Source: Mytilisepta virgata (Eukaryota > Mollusca > Bivalvia > Mytilida > Mytilidae). Taken from it: 64,000 nt of DNA. Each line of letters opens with the position of its first letter. The first letter of the stretch is position 1. The translations under genes were made by a program, and so were the position numbers. The stretch is from the NCBI GenBank assembly GCA_028015205.1, contig CM051514.1:44718150-44782149 (forward strand), in the 5' to 3' direction. The notes below the pieces were generated by a model. That model was not told where the DNA came from. It made no database searches and was given only the letters and a program-made list of their open reading frames with translations. Of this stretch, positions 23,901 through 37,500 are shown in pieces.

Positions 23901-24545
23901 TAGGCAGACATTAACCTAAACCAAACTTTCATACATTGTATGGAATTAAAATCGCTACTGTATACAGGGGAGTCGCTGAACACATCGCCAACATGCGAAT
24001 CAGCGAAATTTGGAACCATAGGACAGTTACGTTGGTATGTTACGAATTAGAAAGTGAATGATTGTCGTATACAAATATTGAAGAATTTCAGTCGACCATT
24101 GTGCAGGACAATGTACAAAATGCATTACAATTTTCCAGTATAACTAGAAACAAATATAAGACAGAATATTAGAATTGCCTGTCTGATTTGAAAATGTAGA
24201 TTCTACAACGATGAGCAGTTGATTATGAAATTTATCAACTCGAAATAATTAAAGGTTCATTTTTTAACTGCGAGGCTTGGCCGAGCAGTTTAAAAATTGA
24301 AAATTTCATTATCAATAATGAATACATTTCATAATGACAATGTTAAACTCAGAGAGGTCTTCCACACGATTTTGGGTGGGAAATTTCATGAGCCGTATTT
24401 ATCCAACGTGTGGTGATATCAGAATTTATCAAACGGGTCAAGAGATTTATAAATGCGCACGGAATTAGAGAAGGGAAGAGAACTGTATAGCGTTCCCTAA
24501 GACTCATATTGACCAAATTTGTAACGCATTTAAAATACGTTTAAT
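23900..24545. other. Downstream of the receptor gene; no gene seen
   Basis: This is the presumed 3' UTR side of the minus-strand receptor. There is no convincing polyadenylation signal in the first few hundred bases other than the AATAAA that overlaps the stop codon. A hairpin-prone stretch near 24220-24320 (AAATTTATCAAC...AAATTTCATTATC) was noticed. Confidence 0.35.
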
Positions 24546-25540
24546 TTATTTTTTCTGACTACATTTGAGATTTTCTTTACTTAAGGTCCACCTCTGTCTA
24601 TAATGAGGCATTGACGTCATATTAGTGTCACTGGAACCTGATTGGTTAATTGATTCACTAGAATTCCTATGTGATGACTCTAAAAATGGAATATGATAAA
24701 CAATATTTGAGCTCTTTGAAATATTAGAACTGCATTCTGGAGAAAAAAAATGTTTCTTCATATTAGATTCACTGCTTGCTCTCTTCATATTATTTGAAGA
24801 ATTAATATTCCTATCCTTTTGAGTTCTGTTTATATATTCCGTATGACTAGGAGGGAATTGAAAGCTACTTTCCGTCACAGGTTCGCTATCCGGTTCAGTT
24901 ATATATACACAATTCTCATACTCCGTGTTACGCATGGAAAGATCTTCGTCAGATATTGACTGTATATGTGCCATCCGTATTAGTCTTTTGCGTGGAGAAC
25001 CTGTAGTGTTTACGGCTTCCGAATGATTTGTCAAGTTATGATTTTTATCTGGTGACTTTTCTATACAATTTACATGGCCATTTTGCGTCGTCAAAGGTTG
25101 ACTAGAGTTATCGTCCTTGAGCAATGGCTCCGATTCGAAACTTTCTTCCTGAACTCTGTTTAGAGAATAATGACTTGAAGGAGACATTGTTACGGACTGA
25201 TTGACTGATTCAGACGGTGACGGAAGAAATACATCGTCAGAAATTTTAGAAACGGACGGGTCCCTCCTCATGGAAATTATTTTGCCATTTTTAATCATGA
25301 TAATTGAACCGTCCTGTCTGATTAGAGAACTTCCCTTTGCTGTCTTTGAAGTAAGTTGTCTGATCAATTTGTGAGATGATTGATTTGAAGGCGAAGTAAC
25401 ACTATTTCTACTTAATCGCAAAGAGTGAACAGACTCTTCCGAATTTCTTCTTGAGCTATGCCGGGAACCACCTCTGAACGAGGCATGGATCATCGTGGAA
25501 AATCTTCTGAGGGCACCCGGAGAGCTGTCATGTATTGTAT
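24546..25540 (-). CDS. Receptor coding exon 3: cytoplasmic tail and stop
   Basis: The exon opens after the acceptor CTTGTCTGTTTCAG (AG at 25542-25541). The first two bases complete the Asp codon begun by the last G of exon 2. The frame then stays open for 330 codons to TAA at 24548-24546, with no in-frame ATG near the start. That fits an internal or terminal exon and not a separate gene. Residues 335-665 are rich in Ser, Asn and Thr, with no membrane segment. Basophilic kinase-like sites are RRFS 346-349, RRNS 365-368 and KRASS 587-591. An acidic dileucine-type sorting signal, ESEPLL, is at 470-475. A basic/hydrophobic patch lies near 406-428. Confidence 0.8.
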
Positions 25541-28500
25541 CTGAAACAGACAAGAACAAGCTATTATCAAAATTGTACTTTCAATTACTCGAAATCTTTT
25601 AAATACAAATTTAAAACTGTTTTAATTAATAAAGAGATTTTTTAGACACAACACAGAATTCTGGGGTAAAGATATGAAAAGCTGTAGAATATGTCATTTA
25701 CATTTAAAATATTTTATAACCTTTAAGATATCTCTAAAAAGAAACAAGAAATAACATAATACAAGTGAAAAAAAGTACAAAAATATTAACATTTCTAAAT
25801 AAATAAATACATGAATGAGCTAAAATTTTGACATAAGGTTAAGCATAAGGCATATTAACAGTGCGTATAGATAGAAACATTCTCATATTTAAAGCTATAT
25901 TTTTACTACAATATGAAACCATGGTTCTTACATATATCAGAATAAATCCGTGACATAGGTACAAGGCAAAACTTGTACATGTAATAAAGATATATACATA
26001 AATATGATATATAGAAAACTTGTAATATATATTATAATCATTAGAAAACTGAACATTTAATTTGGATTAAATGTAGATTATACGAAAGTGTCAAGCACAA
26101 ATTAAAGTATATAAAGTTACAACATAGATGTCTTTACATGCTTTTAGCAATAAAACAAGAGATTGACAGTTAAATATTCCTGACAGAAAAATCATGCATA
26201 TATAAAATACTAAATTCTTTCTGTCTCAATCGGACGATAAATCAGAAAATATAACAAAGATACATATTTCATGTATTTCTAGCTGTACTATTTAAAGAAT
26301 GGCAGTTATAGCCTCGGTACATGACAATACCTTTAAATGTAAAACGGTAACCATGTAATTCGTCATACAAAACTTCCATATTATCTGTATTATAGAAAAT
26401 TTATTATGCAAATTATGCTCTGTACAACAACTGAAATTTTTTGATTGATATACATATGGTTGTAATACCTGTAACATGTACGTGAAATTAAAACATGTAA
26501 AGATGAAAGATAGATAAACAGCTGTTATAATTGCAACAATCCATTGCTTTTATTTTCTAGACAAGCATTTTTAATTTTGTTTCTACTTTTAGAAATAGTT
26601 CAAGGTTTTTTGTTTTGAATTCCGACAGCAGACATTTAAAACTCGAACGTTTGTTTGGTTGGAGTTTAACGCCGTTTTCAGCACATTTGGCAGTTTTTAT
26701 TGGTGGAGGAAGCCGGAGTTCCCGAAGAGAACCACCGACCTTCGGTAGGAAAATGGCAAACCTTGTCTATTAAGATTGGAGTCGAACACACCCCGAAAAC
26801 TCAAACTTTCTTAAAGATTCCCCAGTTCAGAGGTTCACATTTTCCACACTCGTTATACGAATATAACATATATTTATGTCTTTAAGAATATACATAGCTT
26901 CTGTAATTGTACACAAAATCTAAAAGATGCTACAGCTTGAAAAGGAAAAGAAATGTAGTCATTTTATTTACTTTATTTGATTTTAGGTATTTTTTCCATG
27001 TAGAGATTTTAAAAGTTTATCACTGCACATTCTAGAATCTTTTTCTGGAGATTTTTTAAGACTGGGTGTTAAAAAGCGTTATCTACTCTCATTTAAAATG
27101 CATATAATGTCGGGTAAATGAGAGACTTTTTGTATGTTTGTATACGTCACTATTCCTTTGAAATTTGTGATAAACAGTCTCGGAAAGTTACGTCTTGTAT
27201 GATTGGGTGTTTGCTTCAATTACATGTATAGCGATGATAGCGAGCGCTATGGGAGCATATGGGTCATTTAGAAAAGTCTTTGTTTAATGAGGGCAGCCAT
27301 CTTGCAATCCTAAGTGAATTTATTTATTAAAGCGAAGATGGCCATATTGTGCTATATACTAAGGCCAGAAAAAGTTTCGTTCGAAGGAAACGGAAGCAAG
27401 TACAGTTAGGGAAATAACTTGCTTCAAATTATAATTTTAGTCAGAATCGTGATAGCGGAAATTACTTTCTAGAAAGTCAGGGCTATTGCATCATTGGCCA
27501 CGCCAACAGCATATTAAAATTTCTACAGACACATTACTGAAAGTATAATACGTATTTTTTTCATGTTTTACTATAACAATCTAAAAATTAGTCTAGAATT
27601 TAAAAAAAAACAAATATGTGCATTTCGGGAGAGACAGAAGAGAGAACAAGTCGCCAATAGAAAGCGTTAAATCATCATTTCACTTGTATATACAGTTATG
27701 TGTCAATATTATTTAAAAGCTAGATGTATGTTAATCAACCGAAGTCAGTTTGTTTCCACTAGCTAAGCATGATTAATGTTACTTTCATTGTTACACAAAT
27801 TGCTTTTGTGAGAACAATCTGGCCTAGAATAACTTACTTTCACTTTTGAAGAACAGAAAATCTAGAATTATCACTCCAATATATAGTAATATATTTATGT
27901 CTAACAACTTGTAAATACTATTTGTGAAGAGTGGAAAAAGCTGTTGAACCGATCTCAGACACAGCTACGTTTGCATACCTAGCATTCGATTCTTGGATAA
28001 GAAACAAACCTTGATATTGTTATGTGTAATGCATATTTTAAACCGTTTTCGCTTTAGGCAAATGGATTTAAATACATGTACTTAACCTAAGTTCGAGGTA
28101 CAATCTGAAGTTTTATTCTTCATTTTATAAATACAATATAGACTGCAACATGGCATTTGTATATCACGCTTTTTTATCAGCCCTATGTCCTTACAAAAAT
28201 GTATACTAGTACATGCCCGATAGCCGATAGGCTCGAGGCTGATTTATGACCGAGGGCTGGTAATTTTTTTAAACTTTGGAGTAGCTGAGAAAATAGCTGT
28301 GTCTTCAGATTTTTTTCTGTGTTGAATCATATCCACAAATATATCACTGTCCTACTAGATGTTTACTGTTTCAGACAAATAATGTCTGCTATAAATATTA
28401 GCGAAAAACCAACACCACCAGCTGTTAAACTTTACATTATCAAATCGAACATTCTTTATCACCTAAAAAACATCTATATCATTTAAGTATGTTTTAAAAT

Positions 28501-31500
28501 GACAATACATGTATTATAAAATAAACCATGCTTCCTACTTGTTAGTAAACAGTTCTATAGTCGTGATAGTATTTAATCATAATAGGTATTAAGGATAAAG
28601 GATGAAATACATATTGCGGGTTCACTATGTTTTGATAAATACCAAACAAATACAATGGTACACGTGTACGTCATCTGTCAAATTGTACAGCACGGAAACA
28701 CGTGCATATGCGTGTACAGTGAACATAAACTCAACGTTAGATTCACATAGTGTACACGCTAAATAAACAATGGGGACAGCTTAAATACATTCATGCGAAT
28801 ATATATACATACAGACAAGCATTTTAGGTAATCTTTCTTGTGGATCGTCTGTGAGAAAAACAGAGAGACTTTTAGAAAACAGAGAATGCTATATGCATGG
28901 CCAACCATGTCAAGCTGATAAAAAGACATAAACATTCAGTATTTTTATTTTCAGATCATAGGACACTATCTAGAGAGTTTGATGAAGCTTTAGGGAAATT
29001 GTAAAGAAATATCTGTGTTTTTTTTCAAAATGAACAATTTTTACATCCCCATACAATTGGATATATATGTAATAAATTTCATTTACAACAGAACAAATAT
29101 TATATTCCCAAAAATATGAAATAATGAAAGACATATAGCAAACAAAGTGGTAATAAGTCAACGAACATTCGAGAGAGAAAAAAATATTTATATACTGCTC
29201 TTCAAACTCTTGTGTGCATGAAGCCTTCCTCTGCATACATGTACATGCAAAATACTTTCTTGAGATGCGTATATAACTGTTGTATTACAAACATTTGGAT
29301 ACTTATTACACTCTAAAAAATTAAATATATACTAGGCATATATTATGAATTGCTGCTAACGTAGCTATGTGTATAACTAGCTACCTACATGTATAAGGAT
29401 AGACTTGTTACCAAGGTAACGCATCTGGGTAGTAAAATATATCATGACCGTAAATGTTATTTTTTTTACCGAAAATAGCTTGAACCAAAAGTTTAAAGCA
29501 ATAATTTTGTAGATAGATCTCGTCTCTCGTTGAAATACACTTTGCAGCTTCTATGAAAACTAGAATACTGTGATGTGATCATCACAAAGGTCCCCGCTCA
29601 ACATATATTGTTGTAGAGAACAGAATAAATATTTCAAAAACTAAGTCAGACTAATAGGGCATTGTCAATATATAACTTCCACATAAACTTTGTATCCCGG
29701 CAAGAGTGGTATTCCTGTCGCTAAGGATGGAATACCATCCGTCGCAAAGCTGGGTAGAGCCAAGTTAAAGGGGGATTGAAATACCAGAACTCTGTCAATC
29801 AATGAGAAAAAAAGAATTTTGCATAAAGTAGAATATATGTGTGTATCGTTTATAGTCAGGTTAAAGACGGGCACGGTAAATTAAATTACGTGATACTGGA
29901 ACATAACACAACGAAAAAAGCAAGGTGTAAAATTTCAAACAATAAATACGTTGAAACATATACTTTATATCTATCAATAAATCAAGAAAATATTGACAAA
30001 CACTGAACTTGTACTGGATCTTGTACAATTTATTTAGAGGGACGTTTATTTACAATCCAACGGCACTATCTTTTGGTTTTATTCTGTTTCTTTCAAAATA
30101 CATTGAATGATTTCCTTTGACAAAGATTTTTTAACAGCAAACATGGCGCCATAAATATGTTATATAATGCCAACAGAAAAGTGCCAAAAACTAAAATATT
30201 TAACATTTAGTATTCCAATTCATCAGCCTAATTATCTTTTTATAATGGCAGTCAACATTTTAATGGTTGTTGCATATTTAATAGTTTTATGAGATTAAGG
30301 AATTCAAAAAAATTAAATTTAATTAGATTTTGATGAACAAAAGGCATTGCAGATGCCCGTTGTCAATATGTAATAAAAATTCAACAAGTTGAGCAGTTTT
30401 AATCATTTATTAATTATCTTATTTATTTTTGCTTCTTCTTTTATGTCACTTTTTTATATTTCAAAAAAGGCATTATTCTTTTCTGTTTTATTGTTAGTAA
30501 TTTCCTTTGAAAGACCTAACACTATGATTGCATATTCCAGTAACGCAAATGAAGCGTAAAAAAGAAATCCTCTCCGTAAGGTGGTTTTTTTTTTTTTTTT
30601 GTCTTGCATTGTTTGCGAGATGTTTTTTCGGTATTGAAGGCCATACAGTGACTTTAGGTTAACGATTTAAGACTCATAAAATCGTTTTCCTCTGATTTAT
30701 CTTTTGTTATGTATATGAAGGCATTATTTGTCAAGATATAATCCACCATATTATATAATACAGACAAAATCATTTCATTAAACATCAAATAACTGAATCG
30801 ATGAAAACTGATATTTTTATTTTATAGAATAAACAGTAAAAAGGGCATCTAGTATCAGGCTTATCCTACAGGGACGAATCATAAGGATCTCTATGACAAA
30901 TTGGTTACATGTGGCATTTGATCTGCCAATATAGATCGTGATGTATAACAGTTATTGATAAAATATTACACCAGTCTTGGAGTCTTCATGTTATTATGAT
31001 CCATCGCTCTGAACACAGTTTTCAATTTAGGCAGACATAAAAACTGAGATGAATTACGCTCTCAACAATAGAATATTTAGACAGACATATATTAAGTGTG
31101 AGGTATCACCATAAGAATAAAAAAGACCATGGTTCTCTAACAGTTCCCTTTTCAGGAAGACATGAATTAATTCAGAGGTATCGGCATTAAAATAGAAAAA
31201 GATCACGAGAAACTGCAATGCTTCACCTCTTATTACATTTCTAAATTAAGGCAGACATATTTTAAGTCAAAAATATCACCATAAAAATCGTAAAAGATCA
31301 TGATTAACTGTAATGAATAGGAGGTTCGCTAGCCGTTGTCAGTTTAGGCACATTCATATACAACATGTATTAAGTCGGAAATGGAAATAGACCACGAGAA
31401 ACTGCAATGAATTATACGCCCTGAACAAAGTTCTTAATTTAGGCAGATTGAAACTGTGATGAATCACGTACAGAATTTCAGACAGAACCGATTCAACAAA

Positions 31501-34500
31501 TAATTTGACTGGAGATTTTTAGTTTAAATACCATGTGTTCTGAAATTAAATATGCCTGAAACTGCCTTGTCAATAATCAAATAGCAGTTTTAGAATATCC
31601 ATCAGCAAATCTAATTATCAAATCAATCAATCTGGTATATATTTCTGGTTAGGTAATTAAATGTCCTTCAGCATAATTACAATACATGACGTATCTTGGC
31701 TATAACGCTATACGTTCTGCATTTAGATTAATTCGTTGCGTCCTTTGAACATTTTATTGAACAACACTTTTATATCAAGTAAGACAAAAATTAGACAATA
31801 AATACAAATAGGAATATCTAAATATGGGCATTTTTGTCTTGCGATCCTTGAATAACCCCTTAATTATACAAAAATAACCAAAGTTTACCTAAAGCAAGAA
31901 ATTAAGTCAAAACATCATATACTATCGGTCATGCAGATTCTGAAGTACAGTGTACACAAATATGTAATAATCAAGATAAGACAGTAGATTCTGAAGTCAG
32001 TTTCTGACTTTAAGACAGTCGATTTTGAAATCAGTTTCAGACTTTAAGACATTAGATTATGAAGTTTCAATCTTTTCTTATTGGAAACCTATCGTCTTGG
32101 ATTTCTCTGATATCACACGGGCATAATTTTCGATCTGTCTAGGTTTGACGCGAAATATTTCCGGGCAGGCGAAAATTTGCAGGTTTTTATTTTGAAGCAA
32201 AGCCGTTAATAAATCTAAGACAGGGAATGATACTAGTTGTTTAATGTTATTTAATATGGTTTGTTTAGTCGGGGTTTTACGCCGTTTTCAGAGGAAGCCG
32301 GTGTATCCGGAGAGAACCACCGACCTTCGGTAGGACTATTGGCAATCTTTGTCAATTAAGATCGGAGTCGAACACACCCCGATACCGGTGAGATTCGAAC
32401 TCACAACCTCAGTGTTGACAGCCTAGTGATCATCAGTAGTCACGACGAACTACTAGACCACGCGGCCCCTCTTATTTAATATATTGACATCTTTTTTGCT
32501 TCATTTTATCATGTTATATACATTGTATATATTTATATAAAGTGTATATGTATAACACATAAACAAATGTTACAAAACAACCTAAATAGAAAACAAACAA
32601 ATCCCTGTTTAAATTCTAATAAAATTGTGCAAAAATTAGCTAATCGTGATATGCTGGCGTCTGAACAACATGCTATTGCTTAATGATTAAAAGAGTTCAT
32701 TTTAACTAGGTCAAATTATCACATATTTACTTATGATATGGACGTTTTTGCATGTTTTAAAACGGCCGGAAGCAATTAACGTTTTTATCAGACCAAGCTA
32801 TTATCTGGTTAGAAGTTCGGGGCTGGTATTGGATTTTTATATCCATTGACGTTTTAGAAGTTCTTGTTCAGCAGACGATTTATTTAATCAATGATTTGTT
32901 GCCATAAAATATCTGAAAAGTATATTATGACACTGAATTTTCAATATCGGTCCTGGTATCAACCCTCGAGATAAAGCTCCCGGACCGGATATGGGAGTCT
33001 CGGGATGATACCAGGGCTGATATGGAAACTGCCATGTATTAACTTATAATTCTCGAACTAGGATTTCAACATTCAAACTATAAATGTAACGAACTATCCT
33101 TTATCGTGGGAAAAGAACAAAATTCTAAACGCAGACATTCCTAAATAGTAGTAGACAGTAGGATACAGCATCATGATACAAGCATGATATTACCTTTCTA
33201 AATAACTGCCTTTGGAATTTTCCTATCCATTGGAAGCATTAACAGCGTACATTTAAGTCGAAACATTTTGTTTCTTCTTTTCTCATTTTTGATTGGGCAA
33301 TAAATATTACATAACACTTATTTCACATAATTGATTGTTAAATCTATAACAATTAGACGATTCGGTAATTACAAAGTAGGCTGTTTTGAAATACTAATCC
33401 CGCTGATGGATCGATAAATTAGTTATTCATAATTTATGACAGAAATTAAATTTTCTCCAAATGCATTCATCAATACATGAAATTTATCAAAATCAGCTAT
33501 TCAAAATGTATATGAACAATCCCTTCTCTTTTCGCAATTAGAGTCTACGCCGCCAGTCTAACGTGCTAACGCCCCCAGCCTAACGTCCTAACGCCCTCAG
33601 ATGTGTAACTTATATACAATAAACAACGTAAATGTGAATATTGTTTTTATCTTTAATCAGTAAATATTAAATACTGAATTTGATCAATAACATTGACTGT
33701 TTATGTTTGATTTCTAAAACTGAAACCACGGATGCGAAATTACAAGACTGCATGTTTGAAATATGAATTCCTTTGATGAAATAGATTTGTAATTATTCAT
33801 AATTAAATTTTCTCTAAATCCATTCATCAATGGTTAATTTCTATTTTTATACTGTTTAAGCATCAGAAATGTAATTCAATATTTATTTCTTTTCCCGTCA
33901 TGCAATTTTAATGGAATAGGGGTGGAAAGCACTTTACAAAACTTGAGATGATTTTTTTAAAAAATGGAATGGAAACTATATCTTTATTAAATATACATAT
34001 ACATGTGTTATAATATGAACAAATTTACCTTCTTTGTTTATACGTGCTTTTGTCTAACCTATTCTGAAACATTTTTATAGCTACAAAATGTACATGCATG
34101 ATGTGTACTGTAGGATCGGATTGCACAGCATAAACTTGACGATAAAACCCCTGCTTAGAAACCGTGCCATCCACAACACCACTTTCTGTCTATTCTTTTC
34201 GTGACAATACAAATCTACTTATTATTTTCAAAATCCATATCATACAATTATTTTGCAGAAAATCTTGATAATCTAACGAAAACATTAATATGACCACGCC
34301 GAAAGCAACATTTTAAAGTAACATCACATATTGTATTGTTCACATTTACGCAGAACTAACAAATACACCATAAGAATCATAAAAGAACATTCGCATACAT
34401 CTATTTAATTTTAAAGGGGATCCAACATTTGGAACCGCTAACTCACTCCACTCTTTCCACCAAATTTTATATCCTTTTGCCCAAGTCTTTTTATTGGTTT

Positions 34501-37500
34501 TCTGATATTTTGTCATGGAATATACATAAAATTACGATCATATAGGACAGAGACCTTGCATCTGAATTTCGCAGTTAGTACGCCAACTTTATCAGGTTGT
34601 CTATCGTTTACACTATTACAGAACACGTGCCTCAGACTGAACTACCATTATCTACATGTATGTATAAATTCTAACTCTGAATTATCTGTCATATTGCATG
34701 CAGCTATATACATGGATTTCAAACCCTAGAACAGCAAACAGAATTCATGCCAATTGTTTACCATTTATGGTCCGGAGTATTTGCGATTTCTTATTTCTTT
34801 ATAAATCTCAGGAGTAGGTCGTCTTGTTCTGACATTAATTGTACCCAATGGACCTTTAAAAGACATATACATTTGTATATCGTCGTCATTATGTTATCGT
34901 GAGCGCTCTTGTCAAATGGTGAACTTGTATAACCAAAGGTCCATTACATTTTAACGACACAAGCATGATAATGCCTACCACTAAATTTTGTCAACGACAT
35001 ATAAGTATCATAGCTGCATTGTGTATCAAGTGGATTTCAAAAAAAAAAAAAAAAAAAACAGGTACCCAGGAGGCCACATGGCTCATCAAGATTTTTTTGC
35101 ATGCTAAGCTGCTCAAGATTTTTGCGTTTAATGTTAAGGTGGGGTTAATTTGATGCTTTGTCAAATAATCCATAAGTCAGGGTGGGTGAGACATTGTCAA
35201 CTGAATTATATTTAAACTGGAAATAGATTTATGACTTCATAATTGATTTCCGTCGGAGAACCGGTTTTTACAAGGAAAAAACAGGTTTTTTAATCATCCG
35301 ACTATTCTAAGATTCTTCCTCACCAAAGGACATTTCTTATGAACCGGGTCGGGGCTGTGTGACATAAGAGCACACATTTAAAACTGAAGAATCTTTCAAT
35401 TCTCTTGAGATTCGACACTTATCAACATTTTAAAAAACATTTCCTCCCGGAGAATTTTTTTTATAATTCACTTCTATAATTTTTTTTTTTTTTGAAATTC
35501 ACACACAAGTGAATAACACATTATTGTAGGTACCTTACTCAGAAAGGGTATAGTAACGAATCGATGAAAAAAATCAGCATTCGAATGATTGTATGGTTGT
35601 TTTAAATTTTAAAACGAGGTTTGCGGTAAATAAAAAATGTAACAATGATATACAGTCAACTCTCGTAATGTCGAATCCATTGGGACCTGAAAATCTAGTT
35701 CGAGTAATGCAAAAATTCGAGATATCAGGGGAAAATCTGTATAATTACAGGTGTTGAGGGCCCAAACAGATAATTCGAGCTACCCGGAATTTCGACTTAT
35801 ATGTGTTCGAGATAACGAGATTCAACTGTATTTCAAATGCCGATTTTCGGTAAGGGGTGAGTATGTCTCAGTCTTACACGTGTACAAAATGTATATGAAC
35901 CTAGCCAATTCTTCTGAAGACTGTTTAAAGTAAGATGAATCTCGGTCGCGTGATTGAATTTGTACCTTTGTTGTCCGTTTGAGGCTAACATCCTTGATAT
36001 ATCATTGTTGTCAGCTGTACAAAGCAAAGAAAAAATACAACGGTACCAACATTCTACGAGTTTTGCCAACATTTTCTGCAAGCCTTTTTAAAAATAGTAT
36101 TAATTTAATTATCTTTATTGCCTAAGCCATATATCTTGATGTTATACCTAAAACAAAATAAAGAGTGTTCATGTACCACTTAAGAGGGACAAGCTTTATG
36201 TTTGAAGATATTTTATGTAAACTCGTGTGCCAACATTTCTTTAAAACATCAGAAACACTACATTATACATTATGCTTATACGCAAATTTTAAAGATAACT
36301 TTTTTCAATTTCGGTAACCGTCTTCGGAATGTCACTACCTGTGTGGGCTTAACGCAAATGATATCACATAAAATTTGAAGGTATCTTATAAACATTTGAA
36401 AGAAAAATATATTCAAAATGATTTACAATAACTCCATTGTATATAAGAATAAATTTAATCCTATCGTAGATGTCTACCTTTGCTAAGATTAAGAATTGCA
36501 TTTTATTTCATCCCATAACTACGACTTACTGAAAAGAACCTGAGGAAAGTCATTAGTACAATGCAATGACAACGTATATGATGATAAACGTAGAGTAGAA
36601 AATATGGAAAATATACAAAAAAAACCGTCAAATGCAATTATAAAAACTGAATGCTTCATTAATTAGTAATTTCATAGGGTTGTTGAAGTGTTGACATTGC
36701 ACAAACTTTAGGCGTTTTAGCGCGTCATAAAAATTCGTTTCTTTCAAACGCTTTTGCACTCCAGTAAGAAATACAAAAAGAAGAATTCATTCATGTCCCA
36801 GATGTCTGGCTATATGGACTTTACGAAATACAAATCATGGAAATAATTTTATATGGAGACAAATATCCATATAACTAATACAATGAATGAAGACAGCCGT
36901 ATTCCCTACAGAATTAAATTATCATTTCCGTACAGTTTGTTTTTCATTGTGTTTTAGCTGCATAAAAGTCGTTTATTCACTTCTTTAGTTTTTGACGGAA
37001 ATATATAATTATTGACGCTTAGAATAGATTTTTGTAACGAAAGATCAGCACGTTTTTGTTACTTTTATGAGAAGATTTCTATATAACTGATATCTCTAAG
37101 GTTTTAGTACAATTATCAATCTCATCAAATTAATTGGTCCAACATGACTAATAACATTCCAGTTTAATATTGTAGAAGCCTCATTATTGAGCACCTAATT
37201 AGGCCTTTATCTCGTATCTAGTTCAGAATGAATTAGAAAGATCTAAATAAAATGTTACTTCCATATCTGACAAGTTTACATGACTGGAATACTAATCTGA
37301 TAGCCAAGGATTTGGGTTATAGTTATCTGATCTTTATCTAACATTAGGAAAGGCAGCCACAACAAAACATTCCTCCCAATTTAGCAATTAACAAAAGTTC
37401 AGTTTTTCTACTAGAACTACAGGCGTGAGTTTCATAATAGATCTTAAATTTACAGATTTCCTAAACTTGTCTCCAACTCTCAAACTAACTAATCAGATGG

